This document shows, piece after piece, positions 8,445-16,681 of a stretch of DNA of 64,000 nt (the first letter of the stretch is position 1; each line of letters begins with the position of its first letter). The stretch covers positions 434,001 to 498,000 of the forward strand of contig CALVKA010000001.1 in assembly GCA_944332475.1 (NCBI GenBank), read 5' to 3'. Source of the stretch: an uncultured Bacilli bacterium. Lineage in GTDB: Bacteria; Bacillota_I; Bacilli_A; RF39; UBA660. The translations under genes and the position numbers were made by a program. The notes under the pieces were generated by a model. It was not told where the DNA came from. It saw only the letters and a program-made list of their open reading frames with translations, and searched no databases.

Positions 8445-9071
8445 TTATTTCACCTCCAATATTTTAAAACTTGGTACTTTACAAACAGGACAGACTTTAG
8501 GTGGTTCTTCTCCAATGTAGATAAACCCACAGATATCACATACCCAAATTTTTGTATTTTTGATATAATCTAGTCCTTTTGTTTCGTAATTTTCTAAAAT
8601 TATTTTCATCATATTAGAGGTTTTTGTGGCCCAGGTTAATACTCTTTTTGCTCCACGATCTGAGTTTTTATCAGCTGTTTTCATAGCAGATGCGATTTCT
8701 TTTCGTTCTTGTTTATTTGCTTGTTTGATGTCTTCTAGGTCTCCTGATTCTGCTTTTACTTTTTTCTCAAAATAAGTAGCTAGTTCTGTAAATAGATTTT
8801 GTTCTTCTTCCTTATATTCTTTTTCGCAGGCTTTGGCTAGATTGGAACAAATATAAGTGATTTCTTCGTTTGTTAGAGAACGTAACTCATCTGTTTCCTC
8901 TTCTGTAATCTCTTCTTGTTTTTGGGGCTTTTCTTCTATTATTTCTTCAAAAGCACTTTTTGGTGAACCACATAAAGGGCAAGTCCAATCATCTGGTAAG
9001 TCTTCAAACTTTACTTTTTCTTTAGCTTCATCATAGATATAGCCACAGATTATACAACGGTACTTCTTCAT
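8445..9071 (-). CDS. Rubredoxin-like protein with metal knuckles at both ends
   Basis: 208 residues. An N-terminal rubredoxin domain has C6-x2-C9-G-Y and C31-x2-C34-G. The middle, about 60-165, is helical and charged and resembles the rubrerythrin bundle without an obvious full set of di-iron ligands. A C-terminal rubredoxin-like knuckle follows: C178-x2-C181-G-F and C194-x2-C197 ([16 protein letters not shown]), as at the end of rubrerythrins. It lies directly upstream of the ferredoxin gene. Function is inferred as redox relay or peroxide reduction; the middle domain may not bind iron. Confidence 0.8.
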   Translation of the reverse strand: MKKYRCIICGYIYDEAKEKVKFEDLPDDWTCPLCGSPKSAFEEIIEEKPQKQEEITEEETDELRSLTNEEITYICSNLAKACEKEYKEEEQNLFTELATYFEKKVKAESGDLEDIKQANKQERKEIASAMKTADKNSDRGAKRVLTWATKTSNMMKIILENYETKGLDYIKNTKIWVCDICGFIYIGEEPPKVCPVCKVPSFKILEVK

Positions 9072-9120
9072 ATTTTTCTCCTTTACTATAGATTTAGTAT
9101 AACAAATTTACAAAAGAAAA

Positions 9121-9138
9121 GGAAGAAAAGTTTCTTCC
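9121..9138 (-). terminator. Terminator after the NatB-like permease
   Basis: GGAAGAAA/TTTCTTCC perfect stem with a two-base centre, followed on the minus strand by TTTTCTTTTG. Confidence 0.65.
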
Positions 9139-9142
9139 CTTA

Positions 9143-10291
9143 TTATTTAGTAAATAATACTTTTTCAGATTTATATTGTTTGATAATGTAATATAGCACA
9201 ATACTAATATAGATAATTGTTGATATTATCATTAATAAGACATGTAACATATTAATGTTTCCTGCTGTAATATCTGTGAATATGGTTGTGAAATTTAAAA
9301 ATGGTATGATTGCTATTAATGGCGTTGTTGTTATTCCTATCATGAATGCTATCATTCCTGGGAATAAAGATATAAATGTTAATGGTGTCAGAGCACTTTG
9401 TGCTTCTTTAAATGTTTTTGATGTGGAAGCAATCGCAATACATAGTCCACTGATAAAGAAAGAGTATGTAATAATTACTATAATGGCATAGATAATACTA
9501 CTTAATGAGTACATGGTATTTACTCCTTCATAAATCGTAAACATATCTTTTGTTAAAAATAGTGATATCACTGCTAAAACTAGACTTAATAGTCCTGTGA
9601 TGATAGATGATACAGTTACTCCTAAGAATTTACCAATAATAATATCTTTACTTTTCATTGGAAATGTAAGTAGAGTTTCTAGGGTTCCTCTTTCTCTTTC
9701 TCCGGCCGTTGTATCAGTTGCTGGATAGGTTGCTGAAACTGTTATTGCCATTATAATAAATAGAAAAGCATAATTTTTAATATAGCTTGCAAAGAAGTTT
9801 TCTTCTTCTACTACCTTTTCTTTTACTGTAATAATATTTAAGATTCGATTTGCATCAATATTATTTTCTTGTAGAGCTTGTTGCTGCAAAAATTCTTTAT
9901 AGGTATTAAAGTAGGTTTCCACTAAAGTAGAAGCATAGATACTGGCATCTGACCCATCACTATGAATTGTATATTGATTTTCTTTTTTAGTTATATATAA
10001 ATCAATATCTCCTTTTTTATATTTTTCTTTTAACTTTTTCGTTGTATTCTCTACTACATCAATATTCATTTCTTTGGCGATACTTTTTTCTGTTTTAGAA
10101 AGTTCATAATTAAAACCTATTTTGTTATATTCCTTCGTATCTACGTTCATTTGAGATTCAAATAAAGCTGACATTCCTATTACTAATAAGGGAATAAAAA
10201 TAGGAATAACTAGCATCATGGCAAGTGATTTTTTATCACGAAATAGTTCTCTTAGTTCTTTTTTTAAGATATTCCATAAATTATTCTTCAT
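9143..10291 (-). CDS. ABC-2 type exporter permease (NatB-like)
   Basis: 382 residues with one N-terminal membrane helix, a large extracytoplasmic loop of about 140 residues, then five C-terminal helices. This is the ABC2_membrane_3 layout of NatB and related exporters. The motif GERERGTLETLLTFP is the conserved coupling segment after the second helix. The ATG at 10291 has AGGAGGTG six bases upstream; it overlaps the ATPase gene by 11 nt. The substrate (Na+, antibiotic or peptide) cannot be told from sequence. Confidence 0.85.
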   Translation of the reverse strand: MKNNLWNILKKELRELFRDKKSLAMMLVIPIFIPLLVIGMSALFESQMNVDTKEYNKIGFNYELSKTEKSIAKEMNIDVVENTTKKLKEKYKKGDIDLYITKKENQYTIHSDGSDASIYASTLVETYFNTYKEFLQQQALQENNIDANRILNIITVKEKVVEEENFFASYIKNYAFLFIIMAITVSATYPATDTTAGERERGTLETLLTFPMKSKDIIIGKFLGVTVSSIITGLLSLVLAVISLFLTKDMFTIYEGVNTMYSLSSIIYAIIVIITYSFFISGLCIAIASTSKTFKEAQSALTPLTFISLFPGMIAFMIGITTTPLIAIIPFLNFTTIFTDITAGNINMLHVLLMIISTIIYISIVLYYIIKQYKSEKVLFTK

Positions 10292-11039
10292 TGTAAGCAC
10301 CTCCTATTAAAGTAAAGAAAGCATCTCGTAAATTCGTCGTTTTGGTATCTTTTTTAATTTCCTCTGGAGTTCCAGTTTTTATTACTGTTCCTTTGTTAAT
10401 CATAATAACTCTATCACAGATGTTTTCTGCTTCTTCCATATAGTGCGTTGAATAAAGAATCGTCTTTTTCTTTTTTCTTTCGCCTTTGATAAAATCTAAA
10501 ATAATTTGGCTAGAGATAATATCTAGTCCTGTTGTTGCTTCATCTAAGATATAATATTTCGGATCGTGTATTAGACATCTTGCAATGTTTACTTTTTGAG
10601 TTTGACCGGTTGAGAGGTTTTCTATTTTGTTGTGTAGGAAAGAATCCATCTTTAACACTTTTGTCACTTCTTTGATTCTTGCTTCTTGGTCTTCTTTTTT
10701 TACACTATAGATACCACAACACATCTTTAATAATTCATAACATGTTAATGTGTCATATAGTTTCGTATTACCTGATAAATAGGCAATTTGCTTTTTGATT
10801 TCAATTTCATTTTTTTGATACGTCATCTTATCAAATGTAATTGTTCCATTGGTTGGTTCTAAAAGACCGGCTATCATTCTAAGTAAGGTTGTTTTCCCGG
10901 CACCATTTGGTCCTAGTATTCCAATAATTTCACCATCTTTTGCTTCAAATGATATATCGTTGTCTGCAAAAAATTCTTCTTTTTGACGTTTGTTAATAAA
11001 ATGCTCAAACTTTTTTGTTACATGGTCTACTACTATCAT
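10281..11039 (-). CDS. ABC transporter ATPase (NatA-like)
   Basis: 252 residues with Walker A GPNGAGKTT, signature LSTGQTQK, Walker B YYILDEATTGLD and the switch His in STHYME. The LSTGQ signature and the pairing with a NatB-like permease are typical of NatAB-type exporters. It is the first gene of the two-gene unit. Confidence 0.92.
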   Translation of the reverse strand: MIVVDHVTKKFEHFINKRQKEEFFADNDISFEAKDGEIIGILGPNGAGKTTLLRMIAGLLEPTNGTITFDKMTYQKNEIEIKKQIAYLSGNTKLYDTLTCYELLKMCCGIYSVKKEDQEARIKEVTKVLKMDSFLHNKIENLSTGQTQKVNIARCLIHDPKYYILDEATTGLDIISSQIILDFIKGERKKKKTILYSTHYMEEAENICDRVIMINKGTVIKTGTPEEIKKDTKTTNLRDAFFTLIGGAYNEE

Positions 11040-11130
11040 TTTCTTCTCCTATATCTATAATTATTTTGTATTTGACATACATTTTAATCATACTAGATAT
11101 TTTAGTTTTACACAACTTTTTTTAAAAATA

Positions 11131-11154
11131 AAAACAAACACCTTGGTTTGTTTT
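11131..11154 (-). terminator. Terminator of the first thioredoxin-like gene
   Basis: AAAACAAAC pairs with GTTTGTTTT over a six-base loop; on the minus strand a T-rich run follows. Confidence 0.7.
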
Positions 11155-11761
11155 AACTATTGCATTCGTAACAAATTCCTGATTTATCAAGATAAGAATT
11201 TAATCTGTCTTTTAAATCATTTACTTCTTTTTTTGTCCAGTACTTACTTGGTTCATCATACCCTTTTGTATCATAAGCAGTTTCATCGTCAAACCCTAAA
11301 ATTTTCCCATTACTCATGAATATCACCGCTGGTACATAAACTCTAGGATTTCCTTCTTCATCTTCTTTTAAATAGTCTTTTAAAAGATTTACAATGGTTT
11401 TATAATTTTCTGTATTATTTTGTCTATCTTCTCTAATATTATAATACATGATTTCTGGTATATTTCTATTTTTCGCCAACTCATCTAGATAAACTGTATA
11501 TTGTTGACACCATTTACATTCTGGGAAACCTAAATATACAACTCCAGTTCCATCTTTTAAAGTGTCAATAACTTCATCGATATTTGCATATCTAAATCTA
11601 TTGTTTTTATCTACTAGTGTATATTCTTCTGCAAATCTTGATGCATCAGTTTCTAGGCTATTTTCATTTTCTGTATTATTATTTATTAGTAAAAAGATAA
11701 TTACTCCTACTAAAATGATGATCATTATTCCCATTAATATAATTATTTTATTCTTCTTCAT
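11153..11761 (-). CDS. Membrane-anchored thioredoxin-like protein, copy 1
   Basis: 202 residues. An N-terminal membrane helix (about 6-26) acts as anchor, then an extracytoplasmic thioredoxin fold. The likely active site is P-E-C82-K-W-C85 after the strand GVVYLGF, and the cis-Pro region is YVPAVIF. The last residues contain a second pair, C197-x2-C200, close to the C-terminus. It resembles bacteriocin-transport-accessory-type thioredoxins. A paralogue with the same layout lies at 21766-22377. The role is probably disulfide exchange outside the membrane; the substrate is unknown. Confidence 0.8.
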   Translation of the reverse strand: MKKNKIIILMGIMIIILVGVIIFLLINNNTENENSLETDASRFAEEYTLVDKNNRFRYANIDEVIDTLKDGTGVVYLGFPECKWCQQYTVYLDELAKNRNIPEIMYYNIREDRQNNTENYKTIVNLLKDYLKEDEEGNPRVYVPAVIFMSNGKILGFDDETAYDTKGYDEPSKYWTKKEVNDLKDRLNSYLDKSGICYECNS

Positions 11762-11816
11762 TTTACTTCACCTCATCTTGCATATTACCATATATTTTTT
11801 ATAAATAAAATAAAAC

Positions 11817-11841
11817 GGAACTAAACTTTGCGTTTACTTCC
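11817..11841 (-). terminator. Terminator of rarA
   Basis: GGAACTAAAC and GTTTACTTCC pair with one mismatch over a TTTGC loop; minus strand continues GTTTTATTTTATTT. A closely related hairpin lies upstream of the second thioredoxin-like gene. Confidence 0.7.
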
Positions 11842-13166
11842 TATTTTTCTTTGTGTTTCTTTTTCCAGTCTTTAATTTGTTCTAATCTTTGTTTAAATTT
11901 TATTTCGTTTCCTAGCACTCCTGGATGATAATATGTTTTTCCAAGTAAGGATTCTGGTAAACAATCCATGGTTGTTAATTTATCTTTTGTATCATGAGCA
12001 AACTGATACCCTTCTCCATAATGCAAATTTTTCATTAATGTTGTTGGAGCATTTCTAATTACTAGTGGAACTGGTTCGGCTAACATTTTCTTTGCATCAG
12101 CACTTGCCGATTGATAAGCAACATCACAAGAGTTTGATTTAGGAGCAAGTGACATATAGATTACTGCTTCTGATAAGTGGACATTACATTCTGGCATACC
12201 AATAAAATGACAGGCGTGATAAACGTTAATTGCAACATTTAGAGCATTCGTATCAGCAAGGCCTATATCTTCCGCAGCAAATCTTGTGATACGTCTTGCA
12301 ATATAAATTGGATCTTCTCCTGCTTCTAACATTCTAGCAAGCCAATAAACGGCAGCATCTGGATCACTATTTCTCATCGATTTATGTAGAGCTGAAATGA
12401 TATTATAGTGCTCTTCTCCATTTTTATCATATAAAAGAGTTTTTTTAGTTAAACAATCTTCTATGGTATCTTTCGTTACTTTTCTTGTACCATCTTTTTC
12501 TTCTTCAGCATTGGTAATAATCATATCTAATGTTGTTAGAGCACTTCTGGCATCTCCATTTGAAAAGTTGGCAATAGTTTTTAAATCATCTTCTGTAATA
12601 TCTATTTTTTCGTTACCAAAACCATTTTCAGATGTGATTGCTCGTTTTAATAGTGTTAAGATGTCTTCACTAGATAATTCTTTTAATACAAATACTCTAC
12701 AACGTGATAAAAGAGCGTTATTGATTTCAAAAGAAGGGTTTTCAGTTGTTGCGCCTATTAAGATGATAGATCCTTTTTCGACAAATGGTAAGAAGGCATC
12801 TTGTTGTGCTTTATTAAAGCGATGAATTTCATCTACAAAAACAATGGTTCTAATCCCTAGACTTTTATTTTTATCGGCATCTTCCATAACTTTTTTTATT
12901 TCTTTAATACCTGATGTTACTGCAGAAAAAGTAATAAATGCTGATTTTGTTTCATTTGCTATAATTCTTGCAAGGGTTGTTTTTCCTACTCCTGGTGGTC
13001 CCCAGAAAATCATAGAAGAAATATTATCTGACTCAATCATGCGTCTTAATAATTTATTTTCCCCTATTAAATGAGTTTGTCCTACTACTTCAATTAGTTT
13101 GGTTGGTCTCATACGTGATGCCAAGGGTTCATTTTTTGCTTTTTCAAAAAGAGATGTTTGTTCCAT
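11841..13166 (-). CDS. rarA: Replication-associated recombination protein A (AAA+ ATPase)
   Basis: 441 residues. Walker A GPPGVGKT at 56-63 and Walker B DEIH at 112-115, followed by HRFNKAQQDAFLPF, are typical of the RarA/MgsA/WRNIP1 family. The C-terminal tetramerization domain includes DPDAAVYWLARM and the ending HPGVLGNE. RarA acts at stalled replication forks and binds SSB and DNA ends. Normal length. Monocistronic, with its own terminator. Confidence 0.95.
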   Translation of the reverse strand: MEQTSLFEKAKNEPLASRMRPTKLIEVVGQTHLIGENKLLRRMIESDNISSMIFWGPPGVGKTTLARIIANETKSAFITFSAVTSGIKEIKKVMEDADKNKSLGIRTIVFVDEIHRFNKAQQDAFLPFVEKGSIILIGATTENPSFEINNALLSRCRVFVLKELSSEDILTLLKRAITSENGFGNEKIDITEDDLKTIANFSNGDARSALTTLDMIITNAEEEKDGTRKVTKDTIEDCLTKKTLLYDKNGEEHYNIISALHKSMRNSDPDAAVYWLARMLEAGEDPIYIARRITRFAAEDIGLADTNALNVAINVYHACHFIGMPECNVHLSEAVIYMSLAPKSNSCDVAYQSASADAKKMLAEPVPLVIRNAPTTLMKNLHYGEGYQFAHDTKDKLTTMDCLPESLLGKTYYHPGVLGNEIKFKQRLEQIKDWKKKHKEK

Positions 13167-13264
13167 AATATTTCCTCCCTGTTATTATTTTAACGCAAAA
13201 TATTTATAATTTAAATGATTATTTGTGATGTTTGATTGTATTTTTTATATTATCATGTTACTAT

Positions 13265-13453
13265 TTAGGTGTAAGCAAACTTACAAAAAAAAGAAGTACT
13301 TAACTTGCACTTGTTAAGTACTTGCCTTAATTGGTTTGCACTCAACAAACTATGTTGAGTGTCTTTTTTAATACTTTGCCATAAAAATGATAGGAAGGCT
13401 AGTAATAAAAATACGATTATAAAAAGTATACAAATTATTGTATCCTTTTTCAT
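13265..13453 (-). CDS. Small membrane peptide whose ORF spans two hairpins
   Basis: 62 codons behind a strong AGGAGG ribosome binding site (GGAGGCCGATAAT before the ATG). Residues 5-25 form one hydrophobic helix, followed by a basic tail. The last third is encoded by two inverted repeats. One (13294-13323) is a good minus-strand terminator, so many transcripts would end before the TAA at 13265. The other (13339-13361) is a plus-strand terminator and implies an antisense RNA. Size, membrane helix and antisense overlap recall type I toxins; a terminator before the stop recalls arfA/brfA. It could also simply be a short non-functional gene. Confidence 0.5.
   Translation of the reverse strand: MKKDTIICILFIIVFLLLAFLSFLWQSIKKDTQHSLLSANQLRQVLNKCKLSTSFFCKFAYT
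13294..13323 (-). terminator. Minus-strand terminator inside the small ORF
   Basis: AAGTACTTAAC and GTTAAGTACTT form an 11-base perfect stem with an eight-base loop. On the minus strand it is followed by CTTTTTTTTG. It lies about 30 nt before the ORF's stop codon. Confidence 0.8.
13339..13369 (+). terminator. Plus-strand terminator antisense to the small ORF
   Basis: CACTCAACA and TGTTGAGTG form a nine-base perfect stem followed on the plus strand by TCTTTTTT. No plus-strand gene lies upstream, so the RNA it would end is non-coding and antisense. Confidence 0.7.
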
Positions 13454-13590
13454 ATTATCGGCCTCCTTTCTTTTTGAAGGCAGATACTCAACAGTTAAAT
13501 ATTTCCAAGGTGTAACTTATCATATTATGTATTTTAAGACTAATCACTGTTTTTTTAATTTTGTCTTATTATTTTTTTCTAAAGAAAAAA

Positions 13591-13614
13591 GTTTCTAGTC
13601 AAAGACTTAGAAAC
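13591..13614 (-). terminator. Terminator of the four-helix membrane protein
   Basis: GTTTCTA(A)GTC pairs with GACTAGAAAC, and the minus strand continues TTTTTTCTTT. Confidence 0.7.
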
Positions 13615-13616
13615 CT

Positions 13617-14009
13617 TTACTTTTCATCTTTAAAGTTTTTGTATGCATTATGTAGATAATAGTATGGTATTAGTAACAATAATACATTTACAATAATTAA
13701 CAAAATATTTCCATCTAAGTGGATGAAAGATAATAGTTGTGGAATAAATAGGATAATACCAAATATTACAGTAATAATTGATTTCTTCTTAGATAACAAT
13801 AGACCAAAGATTCCAGCTATTACTTGGAAAGCAGCTCCTGCGTAGGTTGCAACCAATATACCTAATGCTTCTTTTCCTGTAATTCCTGCTACTACTAAAT
13901 CTTTACTTGTTAATGATCCTACTAGAAAGTAAGTTAATGCAATTGATGCTATCCCTAAAATTATTTGGATAACACTTGCTATTCTTAAATGTTTTGTACC
14001 ACTTCTCAT
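13617..14009 (-). CDS. Small membrane protein, four helices, function unknown
   Basis: 130 residues with four hydrophobic segments and a short charged N-terminus (MRSGTKHLRIASV). The ATG at 14009 follows AGAAGGAAAAG; an upstream in-frame start at 14063 would overlap the preceding gene by 26 nt. No family recognised; the layout resembles small DUF-type membrane proteins of Bacillota. Confidence 0.6.
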   Translation of the reverse strand: MRSGTKHLRIASVIQIILGIASIALTYFLVGSLTSKDLVVAGITGKEALGILVATYAGAAFQVIAGIFGLLLSKKKSIITVIFGIILFIPQLLSFIHLDGNILLIIVNVLLLLIPYYYLHNAYKNFKDEK

Positions 14010-14037
14010 ACTTTTCCTTCTTCTATTTATACATATA

Positions 14038-14340
14038 TTATAACGTATTTTTACTATTATCAAAATATATTATTTCTTTTTTATTTTCTTTGGCAAAAAT
14101 TATTTCTTTTTGTGTTTGTTTTCCAATATACCCTTCTACATTTACAACATATATTGCATTACTTAATTTTATTTTTGCAAAATGTAATTCGTTAAATTTT
14201 TTTATTTCTTCTTTTGTATAATTTTCCTTTGTAGGATAAATTGGTGTTAATACACAGTTACCTAAAAGTTCTAGTCTTTCTGCTTCTTCCATCATAGTTT
14301 TTTTAAATTTTAAACTGCCACAAATTGTTATAATTTTCAT
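14038..14340 (-). CDS. Nucleoside 2-deoxyribosyltransferase-like protein
   Basis: 100 residues starting MKIITICGSLKFKKTM, the phosphate-binding GS loop of the 2-deoxyribosyltransferase/SLOG-type Rossmann fold. It continues with LSNAIYVVNVEGYIGKQTQKEI, the D/N-x-V-N-GYIG..T..E segment of the family (Glu as likely nucleophile). It lies about 30 nt upstream of the membrane-protein gene. The substrate is not evident, and the protein is short even for this family. Confidence 0.65.
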   Translation of the reverse strand: MKIITICGSLKFKKTMMEEAERLELLGNCVLTPIYPTKENYTKEEIKKFNELHFAKIKLSNAIYVVNVEGYIGKQTQKEIIFAKENKKEIIYFDNSKNTL

Positions 14341-14370
14341 TCTACTCCCTTACTTCTTTTTGATAGGTTA

Positions 14371-14493
14371 CTAAGATTGTATACTTTTTACCCCGGCTTT
14401 TGTCCGGTTAATTTTTTTTCTTTTTTTCTCATCATTTTTTTTAATTACTTCTTCTATCTCATTTTGATCTAGATTAAAGTCTATTAGTTCATC
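14371..14493 (-). pseudogene. Small relic ORF lacking an in-frame start
   Basis: A 40-codon frame (DELIDFNLDQNE..., lysine-rich end) lies behind a good GGAGGGTGATAAG site. The ATG at 14492 is one base out of frame with it and gives only Met-Asn-stop. A one-base loss at the start would explain this. The rest of the 14341-14635 gap holds nothing else I can support apart from the terminator at 14601. Confidence 0.35.
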
Positions 14494-14600
14494 TTATCAC
14501 CCTCCAAAACTAGTTTACTATTTTTTCTATATTTTTTCTATCTATATTTTTTTACAATTATGCTACTAAAGATAACATTGTTTTATTTTATTACTAAAAA

Positions 14601-14628
14601 AGATACATATTTATTAAAAAATGTATCT
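14601..14628 (-). terminator. Terminator of the flavodoxin operon
   Basis: AGATACAT and ATGTATCT stem with a 12-base loop, followed on the minus strand by TTTTTTAG, just after the ABM-nitroreductase stop. Confidence 0.75.
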
Positions 14629-14635
14629 ATTATAT

Positions 14636-15433
14636 TTAAATAAATTCTACAGTTTCTTTTAGTTCTTTTCTATTATTATGTAGGGGATTACCTTTGAAAG
14701 TTTGATCTTTGTAGCCTAAAGGTATTAAACAAATTGGTTCTATATTTTCAGGAATATTAAACTCTTTTTTTAACTTGTTTTTATCAAACATTTCTATCCA
14801 AATGTTATCAAGATCTTGATTTGTTGCTTCTAGCATCATGTGTGTAGCAACTATACATGCGTCCATTTCAAAAGTTGAATAATTATCTTTGGTCCAAGCT
14901 ATATTTTTGTTGCTACAAACAATTAGAACAATTGGTGCATTATATCTACATGGAGTAATAGTATCAAGTTTTTCCAATGACTCTTTTGTTGTGGCCACAA
15001 ATATTTTTTGTGGTTGCATATTTTTAGCTGTTGGAGCTAGTCTTCCTGCTTCTAATATTTTTTGAAGTTTATCCTCTTCTACTTTTTTATCTGTAAATTT
15101 TCTAGTTGCTGTTCTTCTTTTTATTATTTCGTCATAATCATGAGATAAATCAGTGAATTGTTCTACTCTCATTTTTAAATGATATTTTTCTCTTAAGTTA
15201 GCAATTTCTCCCATCATAGCTGATTTATGATGAATATCTAGGGCTGTTTTATCTTTCCAACTATCTATCAATAATACAGTTTCTGCATCTTCTTTTGAAT
15301 AAAAATAATTATATCTTATATTACCTTCTTCGTTCCTAATTCTATCTACTATGCCAGAATTTATCATCTCTTCAGCAAATTTTTTTGCATTACCATTTTC
15401 TCCTGTATAATAAATGTTAATTGTTAAACTCAT
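14636..15433 (-). CDS. Fusion of an ABM monooxygenase-like domain and a nitroreductase
   Basis: 265 residues in two parts. Residues 1-95 resemble the antibiotic biosynthesis monooxygenase (ABM) fold, with ETVLLIDSWKDKTALDIHHKS. From about 103 a nitroreductase domain begins (IIKRRTATRKFTDKKV, with the FMN-binding Arg pair) and runs through GRLAPTAKNMQPQ and CLIPLGY. It is expected to bind FMN and reduce nitro, quinone or similar compounds with NAD(P)H. It is the third gene of the flavodoxin, CMD-cupin, ABM-nitroreductase operon. A decayed copy is at 21391-21750. Confidence 0.88.
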   Translation of the reverse strand: MSLTINIYYTGENGNAKKFAEEMINSGIVDRIRNEEGNIRYNYFYSKEDAETVLLIDSWKDKTALDIHHKSAMMGEIANLREKYHLKMRVEQFTDLSHDYDEIIKRRTATRKFTDKKVEEDKLQKILEAGRLAPTAKNMQPQKIFVATTKESLEKLDTITPCRYNAPIVLIVCSNKNIAWTKDNYSTFEMDACIVATHMMLEATNQDLDNIWIEMFDKNKLKKEFNIPENIEPICLIPLGYKDQTFKGNPLHNNRKELKETVEFI

Positions 15434-15443
15434 CTAATCACCT

Positions 15444-16184
15444 CTATTTTAATTTATTATAATCTTCATTTGAAATCGCATTTAGCCATTCATTACTTGT
15501 TTCTTCTCCAGGTATTTCTATAGCTAAGTGTGAAAACCAAGAATCTTTTTTAGCACCATGCCAATGCTTTACATTAGCTGGTATAGTAATGACATCTCCA
15601 GGGTGTAGGCTTTGAGGTTTTTCACCTTCTCTTTGATACCAGCCTTCTCCTTCAACACAAATAAGAATTTGGCCTCCACCGGTTTTAGCATGATGTATAT
15701 GCCAATTATTTCTACATCCTGGCTCAAATGTTACATTTGCAACAGAGATTGTTTTTGTAGAATCTGTTAACGGTTTTAGATAACTTTTACCAGTAAAATA
15801 TTTTTGATAAGCAACGTTTTCTTCTCCTTGACCAAATAATCCTCCATGAATTGTTGTATCTTTTTCATCTTGGTATATTTCTTTTGTCATATTAAAGGCT
15901 GCCCAGGCGTTTGGCCAACCTGCATAAAAAGCAATATGTGTTAATATTTCGGCCATTTCTTCTTTTGTTATACCATTGTTTTTAGCTGTTATTAAATGGT
16001 ATTTTAATGATTGATCCACTATTCCTTTAGAAATAAGTGATGATATGGTTACGGTTGATCTCATCTTTAGAGATAGCTTATCTTCTCTTGACCATACTTC
16101 ACTAAATAAAATATCATCATTAAGTTCAGCAAATTTAGGAGCAAATTCTCCTAATTGTTTTCTTCCAGCAGTTTGTTTTTCCAT
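15444..16184 (-). CDS. Fusion of carboxymuconolactone decarboxylase-like and cupin domains
   Basis: 246 residues. The first 110 are a CMD/AhpD-like helical domain (SREDKLSLKMRSTVTISSLI, EEMAEILTHIAFYAGWPNAW). It lacks the CxxC pair of AhpD, so a peroxidase role is unlikely. Residues about 130-235 form a cupin barrel with metal-ligand motif WHIHHAKTGGGQIL and HPGDVITIPANVKHWHG. Such fusions occur beside flavodoxins and nitroreductases in Bacillota and are linked to quinone or reactive aldehyde response. It sits 10 nt upstream of the ABM-nitroreductase gene and 8 nt downstream of the flavodoxin gene. Confidence 0.88.
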   Translation of the reverse strand: MEKQTAGRKQLGEFAPKFAELNDDILFSEVWSREDKLSLKMRSTVTISSLISKGIVDQSLKYHLITAKNNGITKEEMAEILTHIAFYAGWPNAWAAFNMTKEIYQDEKDTTIHGGLFGQGEENVAYQKYFTGKSYLKPLTDSTKTISVANVTFEPGCRNNWHIHHAKTGGGQILICVEGEGWYQREGEKPQSLHPGDVITIPANVKHWHGAKKDSWFSHLAIEIPGEETSNEWLNAISNEDYNKLK

Positions 16185-16192
16185 ATTTCCTC

Positions 16193-16660
16193 CTATTCAT
16201 ATATCCAATCATTATAAGCGTTTGTAGGTTCATTTCCAGTAAAACGTTTACAAGATATAAATTCTAAGTCTTTATATTCTTCTTTTAAAGCATTAAAACT
16301 TCCTTCAGAAGATGTTCCTCCACTTGTTACGAAGATATAAATCTTTTTACCTCTTAAATCATTTTCTTCTATAAAAGTATTAATAATTCTTGGAGGAAGG
16401 TACCACCACACAGGAAAACCTATAATAACTTTATCGTAATTATCTAAGTTTTCTATTTTATTTAAGATTTTAGGGCGTGTTGTTTTATCTTCCATTTCTT
16501 TCGATGATCTACTTAATTTATCATTCCAATTTAGGTCTTCTTCTGTATATTTTTGTTGGGGAATTATTTCAAATAAATCTCCTTTTATTTCTGCTGCTAT
16601 TTTTTCAGCAACACTTTTTGTTGTATTGGTAGCAGAAAAATAAGTAATTAATGTTTTCAT
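16193..16660 (-). CDS. Flavodoxin
   Basis: 155 residues with the flavodoxin phosphate loop YFSATNTTKSVAEKIA and flavin loops FPVWWYLPPRII and TSGGTSSEGS. It is a small FMN electron carrier, first gene of the operon and directly behind the MerR-type promoter. Start ATG follows AAGGAGT. Confidence 0.9.
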   Translation of the reverse strand: MKTLITYFSATNTTKSVAEKIAAEIKGDLFEIIPQQKYTEEDLNWNDKLSRSSKEMEDKTTRPKILNKIENLDNYDKVIIGFPVWWYLPPRIINTFIEENDLRGKKIYIFVTSGGTSSEGSFNALKEEYKDLEFISCKRFTGNEPTNAYNDWIYE

Positions 16661-16681
16661 TTTTTACTCCTTTCTAAACTC

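Noticed and set aside
14385-14410. CCGG-CTTTTGT-CCGG as a terminator
   Set aside because: The stem is only four bases and the T-run is on the plus strand, where no gene ends.
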